Source: JBBIPZ01 sp037442505 [NCBI: Deltaproteobacteria bacterium] (GTDB lineage Bacteria; CALINM01). Taken from it: a DNA stretch of 19,125 nucleotides. The stretch covers positions 1 through 19,125 of the forward strand of contig JBBIPZ010000030.1 of assembly GCA_037442505.1 (NCBI GenBank), in the 5' to 3' direction. Position 1 is the stretch's first letter. The number at the start of each line of letters is the position of its first letter. Shown in pieces: positions 15,533 through 19,125 of this stretch. A model generated the notes under the pieces. It saw only the letters and a list, made by a program, of their open reading frames with translations. It was not told where the DNA came from and did not search any database. Made by a program: the position numbers and the translations under genes.

Positions 15533-16270
15533 TTACCATACCCTATGAACTGTTATGTTAATATTTTGTAACACCTCATTATCCTTCACAACAACACCTG
15601 AAGGTTCTATCGTGCCTTTATCATATCGGCCATAAAGGTCTCCAACTTTGGGAGGACCGCCAAACTTATCCCTTGCTGCAAGATAGTATGTACCTCCTTT
15701 TGGCAATGCTATACTATATTTTCCATCGGGACCAGTTGGAGTTGATACAAATTTTGGCCTTTCTGACATCTGAACATGATCATAAACATGAACCCTTGCA
15801 TTTTGAACGGGCTTACCATCAGCATCGAAGATATATCCAGAAATTACTGTCTTCTTATCATCACCAGATGAAGCAAGTGCTATGTCCTTTGTCTCGCCTT
15901 TCTTTTCAAAAACCTTGATGTCTGTTTTTATTGTTTCACCTGACTCTTTCACCACAATTGGGCCTATAACTTCGCTCTTAATATCTCCTACTTCGAGGGG
16001 ACCTGCCACCTCGCCAGTCTTCCTCATTCTTGCCACAAGAAAATATTTGCCCGGCGGCAACTGTATAGAAAAGTTCCCATTATTATCAGACACAACATCA
16101 GTAAATGCGGGCCCCTTCAAATCCATTCCTTCTTTATAAACATAAACATAAGCTTGTGCAACTGGCTTAAAAATCATTCCAGAAACACTCGATTTACCCC
16201 CTTTTTTTTCTTCACTGTTACATGTAAAAAGGATTAACGACGCTAAAACAACGATTAATATTTTCTTCAT
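15533..16270 (-). CDS. Lipoprotein with two carboxypeptidase-regulatory-like domains
   Basis: From the ATG at 16270 the protein has 245 residues. The lipoprotein signal ends LILFTC (Cys17; Thr at -1 is unusual). A lysine-rich linker and two beta-sandwich domains of the carboxypeptidase-regulatory type (PF13620/13715-like) follow. The first has the pattern SGMIFKPVAQAYVYVYKEG...NGNFSIQLPPGKYFLVARMR; the second has SGYIFDADGKPVQNARVHVYD...DGKYSIALPKGGTYYLAARDK. Such domains mediate adhesion or docking in secreted proteins. The start follows AAGGAG by 10 bases; a TTG at 16294 would overlap the upstream gene and is rejected. The stop is 2 bases before the HEAT gene start. It is likely a structural partner of the haem lipoprotein. 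Confidence 0.85.
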   Translation of the reverse strand: MKKILIVVLASLILFTCNSEEKKGGKSSVSGMIFKPVAQAYVYVYKEGMDLKGPAFTDVVSDNNGNFSIQLPPGKYFLVARMRKTGEVAGPLEVGDIKSEVIGPIVVKESGETIKTDIKVFEKKGETKDIALASSGDDKKTVISGYIFDADGKPVQNARVHVYDHVQMSERPKFVSTPTGPDGKYSIALPKGGTYYLAARDKFGGPPKVGDLYGRYDKGTIEPSGVVVKDNEVLQNINITVHRVW

Positions 16271-16286
16271 AGTAATGTTACTCCTT

Positions 16287-17192
16287 TTATTCAAAAACTG
16301 CTTTATATGTATCGCTTATGCCGTGATTAATTTGTGTTCCATCAAATACTGCCACAGCAAAAAAAATCGTATCACCTTTATTTGGAGTTTTTAAGCCTAT
16401 TTTACTGATCGGTATCTTAACGTTTGCCTTCCAATGATTAAACCCAAACTCCATCTGACCATCAATTAATAAGTTCTTGTCATTCAATATGTAAAGGTCA
16501 CTAACATCTGCAAAATATGGTGCATCACCATCTTTCCCAATAATTTGATGCAGTTGAAATGAATCTGGCTTACCATTTCCTTTTTGTGAGTTTATAATGA
16601 ATATTCGCTCACCTTCTAAAGTTTTTTTGCCATCTTTATCCATTATAAAAAGAATCGGTTTGTTTTTTGTTTTTGCCTGTCTCAATAAAATTAGTGAGTT
16701 TGTATCTTTATCATTGTACATACGATAATCTGAAATGAATTTACTCTCTTCAACCTTCCAGTCTGACATATGACAGGTTTCTGTACAGTTGAAAGTTGGT
16801 AAAGTTGAAAAAATTAGAGAAATGCCATCGTCTCTTCCTTGTTTCACAGTTTTATTAATCCACACAGGGTTACCTGTATCTTTTGTTTTATCATCCCAAT
16901 CAAGCGAGAGATATATAAATTGTCTGTCATAATACGCTTTAATATTACATCTTTGAGGAGAGGAAATTTCACCTCCATGATGGCAGGATTTAGCGGATGT
17001 TGGCAGGCTATCCTCGCCCCAATCAATTTTATTTATATGTCGTTCACCGCCTTTAATTTTAAACGAAAAAGGATGTTTTATTTTTGATTCAAGAGGATAA
17101 ATATGCAAGCCATCATTTGTAAAGGCTTGTTTGTTGCAGCCATAGAAGTTCAACAGACAAAACGATATGATAAGATAAAGATATCTGAACAC
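16287..17192 (-). CDS. Ethylbenzene-dehydrogenase-type haem-domain lipoprotein
   Basis: This 301-residue protein has a lipoprotein signal (FYGC, Cys19). The body resembles the EB_dh domain (PF09459), the haem-binding gamma-subunit fold of ethylbenzene and related DMSO-reductase-family dehydrogenases. Features are NIKAYYDRQFIYLSLDWDD (about 83-101), DDGISLIFST (121-130) and a late strand region with FGFNHWKANVKIPISKI. A CX3CH motif (C136 to C140, H141), not the standard CX2CH, could attach c-type haem. SCHHGG (69-74) supplies other possible ligands. The start is GTG at 17192 with no good ribosome binding site and no in-frame alternative. It lies 53 bases after the PPC gene and opens the dense gene run. 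It probably carries electrons outside the cytoplasmic membrane. Confidence 0.75.
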   Translation of the reverse strand: MFRYLYLIISFCLLNFYGCNKQAFTNDGLHIYPLESKIKHPFSFKIKGGERHINKIDWGEDSLPTSAKSCHHGGEISSPQRCNIKAYYDRQFIYLSLDWDDKTKDTGNPVWINKTVKQGRDDGISLIFSTLPTFNCTETCHMSDWKVEESKFISDYRMYNDKDTNSLILLRQAKTKNKPILFIMDKDGKKTLEGERIFIINSQKGNGKPDSFQLHQIIGKDGDAPYFADVSDLYILNDKNLLIDGQMEFGFNHWKANVKIPISKIGLKTPNKGDTIFFAVAVFDGTQINHGISDTYKAVFE

Positions 17193-17245
17193 GTTTAAAG
17201 ATAAAGCAAAAGCGATGCCACAAATATGTTTTTAATAAAGTAAAT
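17193..17245 (-). other. Spacer between the PPC gene and the haem lipoprotein gene
   Basis: These 53 bases are A/T rich. I see no terminator hairpin and no convincing promoter pair (a TTGTGG / TATCTT pair is too weak to call). Transcription may therefore continue from the flavodiiron promoter into the long run, or a promoter may lie inside the PPC gene. Confidence 0.4.
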
Positions 17246-17695
17246 CTATAAACTTTTTGAGAAGCCCTTTAACATCAATAAACCTGTTTTTTCATCTATT
17301 CCTTTGAACAAATTGGCACCTTTAATCTCAAACAAAATAACCTCTAACAGAAGAAATGTTTTTGCATCGCTTCTTAAACATCCCATTTTAAGCATTTCTT
17401 TTTTTGCAAAGGTTGTGTGTAAATGTATCTTGGGCTCTGTTTCAGATTTAAAAATATTGCCAATTCCAACTACTTCATGAGCTTCATCAATACTTCTCCA
17501 GTAAGGCTCTGGCGGAATGACGTCTTCCTTTGGTCCAGAAACAATTTTACCTTCCTTAATTGCGCCAATTATAAAAAACAGTGCCGATTCAATATTTTCT
17601 TTAATGAATAGGTCTTTTAGCCCATTTAGAATATCTTCGCCATCCGAAAAAGTTGCAACAAACACCCTATTTATCTGTGCCGAACTATATTGCAT
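17246..17695 (-). CDS. PPC (DUF296) domain protein
   Basis: This 149-residue protein is a single PPC/DUF296 domain, a trimer-forming fold found alone in prokaryotes and fused to AT-hooks in plants. It starts with GEDILNGLKDLFIKENIESALFFIIGAIKEG (about 19-49). It carries the metal-site pair HLH (H91, H93) in PKIHLHTTF and the following strand with LLLEVILFEI. Where most members have GGHL, this one reads MGCL (C106), so a predicted His ligand seems to be replaced by Cys. The biochemical role in bacteria is unknown. The ATG at 17695 has AGGAAG overlapping the flavodiiron stop, so the two genes are surely co-expressed. It is cytoplasmic and has no DNA-binding extension. Confidence 0.85.
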   Translation of the reverse strand: MQYSSAQINRVFVATFSDGEDILNGLKDLFIKENIESALFFIIGAIKEGKIVSGPKEDVIPPEPYWRSIDEAHEVVGIGNIFKSETEPKIHLHTTFAKKEMLKMGCLRSDAKTFLLLEVILFEIKGANLFKGIDEKTGLLMLKGFSKSL

Positions 17696-17703
17696 AAGTC
17701 TTC

Positions 17704-18921
17704 CTATTTAAAATTTTCATGATATTCTTTTAATCTCTTCGCAAACCCTTTTCCAAACTCAAAACATTTTTCTTCATCCTCGATAGATGGTCTATATTTA
17801 ACCTGAATGCCCGGTTCAAACAGTTCTAATCCCATACCCTTAAGAACCTCATAAATCTCTTTCACAGCACCTCCGCCCCAACCAAAACTCCCAAAAGCAC
17901 CAACCAGCCTGTTTTTTGGTCTCAAGCCTCTCAAATAACTTAAAAACTGCATGACTGGTGGAAAGGTTAAATTATTCAAAGTAGGCGAACCAATCAGTGT
18001 TCCTCTGCATGCCCAAAATTGTGTAATTGCCCAGCTAAGCGGTGTTGCCCTTAATTTTATAACCTTACAATCGAGTCCTTCTTCTCTAACGCCCTGTGCT
18101 ATTGAGTATGTCATATATTCGGTGCTTTTCCACATTGTATCGTAAACAATAAGCACTTTTTCTTCAGCCTTTCCGTTTGCCATATCAACATATTGTTTTA
18201 AAACCTTTTCAGGATTTTTACGCCATATAATACCATGATCTGGTGCAATCATACTGATTTTTAAGCCAAGCTTCTGTATCTCTTCAATCTTTGGTTTTAT
18301 GATAAATCCAAATGGCATAAGTATATTTGCGTAATAGTCTATAACAGCATCGTCTAACTCTTTTTCAGAACATGCAGATATAAACTCATCATCAAAACGT
18401 GCAGAAGTTGCAAGATGCTGTCCAAAGGCATCCTGACTGATAAGTAGTTCATCCTCGACAATATAAGTCATCATCGAATCTGGCCAATGAAGCATTGGAG
18501 TTTCAATAAAAAAAAGCGTCTTTGAGCCAGTGTTAATCTTGTCTCCAGTCTTAACAACGTTTATGTTCCATTTAGATATATCAAAAAACCTTGATAATCC
18601 TTCTTTTCCTTTAGCAGTCGTATATATCCTTGCATCAGGCACTATATCCATAACCTTGTCAAGTGATGAGGCATGGTCATTTTCAATATGGTTAATAACA
18701 ATGTTTTTAATGTCTTTAATCGAAACAAGATGAGAGAGGTTCTTTAACATCACCTCGGAAAAACTATCCTTAACCGTATCTAAAAGCGTTATTTCTTTGT
18801 CAATGATAAGGTAGTTGTTGTAAGTTGTACCTCTTGGAGTAATATAACCGTGAAAATCACGGATAGCCCAATCAATTGCACCCACCCAGTAGATTTTTGG
18901 TTTAATTTCAACTGGCTTCAT
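17704..18921 (-). CDS. Flavodiiron protein (oxygen / nitric oxide reductase)
   Basis: Flavodiiron proteins reduce O2 to water and/or NO to N2O in the cytoplasm of anaerobes, usually with electrons from rubredoxin. The 405-residue length fits the basic two-domain type. The metallo-beta-lactamase-like domain has the full diiron ligand set: H78, E80, D82 and H83 (NHIENDHAS), H145 (MLHWPD), D164 (SQDAFG) and H229 (APDHG). The flavodoxin-like domain starts near residue 255 with the FMN phosphate loop YDTMWKST (260-267) and includes FGSFGWGGGAVK. No rubredoxin domain is fused and no rubredoxin gene is in the window. The ATG at 18921 has GGAGGG 6 bases upstream. It lies directly after the rRNA terminator and before the PPC gene. 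Confidence 0.96.
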   Translation of the reverse strand: MKPVEIKPKIYWVGAIDWAIRDFHGYITPRGTTYNNYLIIDKEITLLDTVKDSFSEVMLKNLSHLVSIKDIKNIVINHIENDHASSLDKVMDIVPDARIYTTAKGKEGLSRFFDISKWNINVVKTGDKINTGSKTLFFIETPMLHWPDSMMTYIVEDELLISQDAFGQHLATSARFDDEFISACSEKELDDAVIDYYANILMPFGFIIKPKIEEIQKLGLKISMIAPDHGIIWRKNPEKVLKQYVDMANGKAEEKVLIVYDTMWKSTEYMTYSIAQGVREEGLDCKVIKLRATPLSWAITQFWACRGTLIGSPTLNNLTFPPVMQFLSYLRGLRPKNRLVGAFGSFGWGGGAVKEIYEVLKGMGLELFEPGIQVKYRPSIEDEEKCFEFGKGFAKRLKEYHENFK

Positions 18922-18945
18922 ATGCTACCCTCCAAAGTTTTTTTA

Positions 18946-18974
18946 ATTGTAACAAAAAAAACATAAGAAGTGTA
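18946..18974 (-). promoter_or_regulatory. Possible promoter of the flavodiiron gene
   Basis: A TACAAT -10 (18951-18946) lies between the 5S rRNA terminator and the flavodiiron start; at 17 bases spacing the -35 is only TACACT. The gene must be transcribed from this 60-base gap if the terminator is efficient, so a promoter here is expected, but the -35 match is poor and an activator may be needed. Confidence 0.35.
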
Positions 18975-18976
18975 GA

Positions 18977-19009
18977 AAATAAAAAAGCCCAACTGATAAA
19001 AGTTGGGCT
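18977..19009 (-). terminator. Intrinsic terminator of the rRNA operon
   Basis: On the minus strand AGCCCAACT (19009-19001), a 6-base loop, and AGTTGGGCT (18994-18986) form a perfect 9-base stem followed by TTTTTATTTT. It lies 10 bases after the 5S rRNA, as expected for the end of an rRNA operon. Confidence 0.95.
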
Positions 19010-19019
19010 GTAATTTTAA

Positions 19020-19125
<106 letters not shown>

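Noticed and set aside
16271-16294. TTG start at 16294 for the carboxypeptidase-regulatory-like lipoprotein
   Set aside because: It overlaps the upstream gene and puts eight residues before a normal lipoprotein signal; the ATG at 16270 has AAGGAG upstream.

Overview
The window is a compact, AT-rich bacterial segment in which every supported gene lies on the minus strand, so read right to left. The low GC content, frequent TTG/GTG starts, a flavodiiron protein, a putative selenium transporter and a GeoRSP-type radical SAM triad suggest an anaerobe. A Deferribacterota-like or Desulfurellales-like bacterium is my low-confidence guess; the window holds no decisive marker.

Right edge (about 19125 to 18977): the 3' part of a 5S rRNA, then a strong intrinsic terminator. 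Next comes a probable two-gene unit, a complete flavodiiron protein (17704-18921) and a PPC/DUF296 protein (17246-17695).

Centre (17192 to 4284): a run of tightly packed, often overlapping genes that probably form one long transcript. Its first part encodes mostly exported proteins: an ethylbenzene-dehydrogenase-type haem-domain lipoprotein, a carboxypeptidase-regulatory-like lipoprotein, a HEAT-repeat lipoprotein, a NapH/NosR-like cysteine-rich membrane protein, a short substrate-binding-like protein, two right-handed beta-helix (NosD-like) proteins, a PhnD-like lipoprotein, a membrane-anchored TPR protein, a YedE-type putative selenium transporter and a third beta-helix protein. The second part is a GeoRSP-type triad: PqqD-like peptide chaperone, radical SAM/SPASM enzyme, and a SPASM protein lacking the radical SAM cluster motif. 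Between the last two sits an unannotated 17-codon ORF (6564-6617) with a near-consensus ribosome binding site, a good candidate for the modified peptide. The run ends with a PLP cysteine-desulfurase-family enzyme, a small lipoprotein and tsaD, followed by two terminator-like hairpins.

Left edge (3100 to 1): a strong promoter drives the str operon rpsL-rpsG-fusA-tuf, with only the first 14 codons of tuf inside the window. Here the operon follows tsaD, not rpoBC.

Working hypothesis (inference): the central genes form one envelope redox system. A peptide or protein is modified by the radical SAM/SPASM pair in the cytoplasm, and a membrane iron-sulfur protein, a haem lipoprotein, beta-helix proteins and substrate-binding-like proteins act outside. 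It resembles a nitrous-oxide-reductase accessory set (NosR/NosD) without NosZ. The function is unknown.
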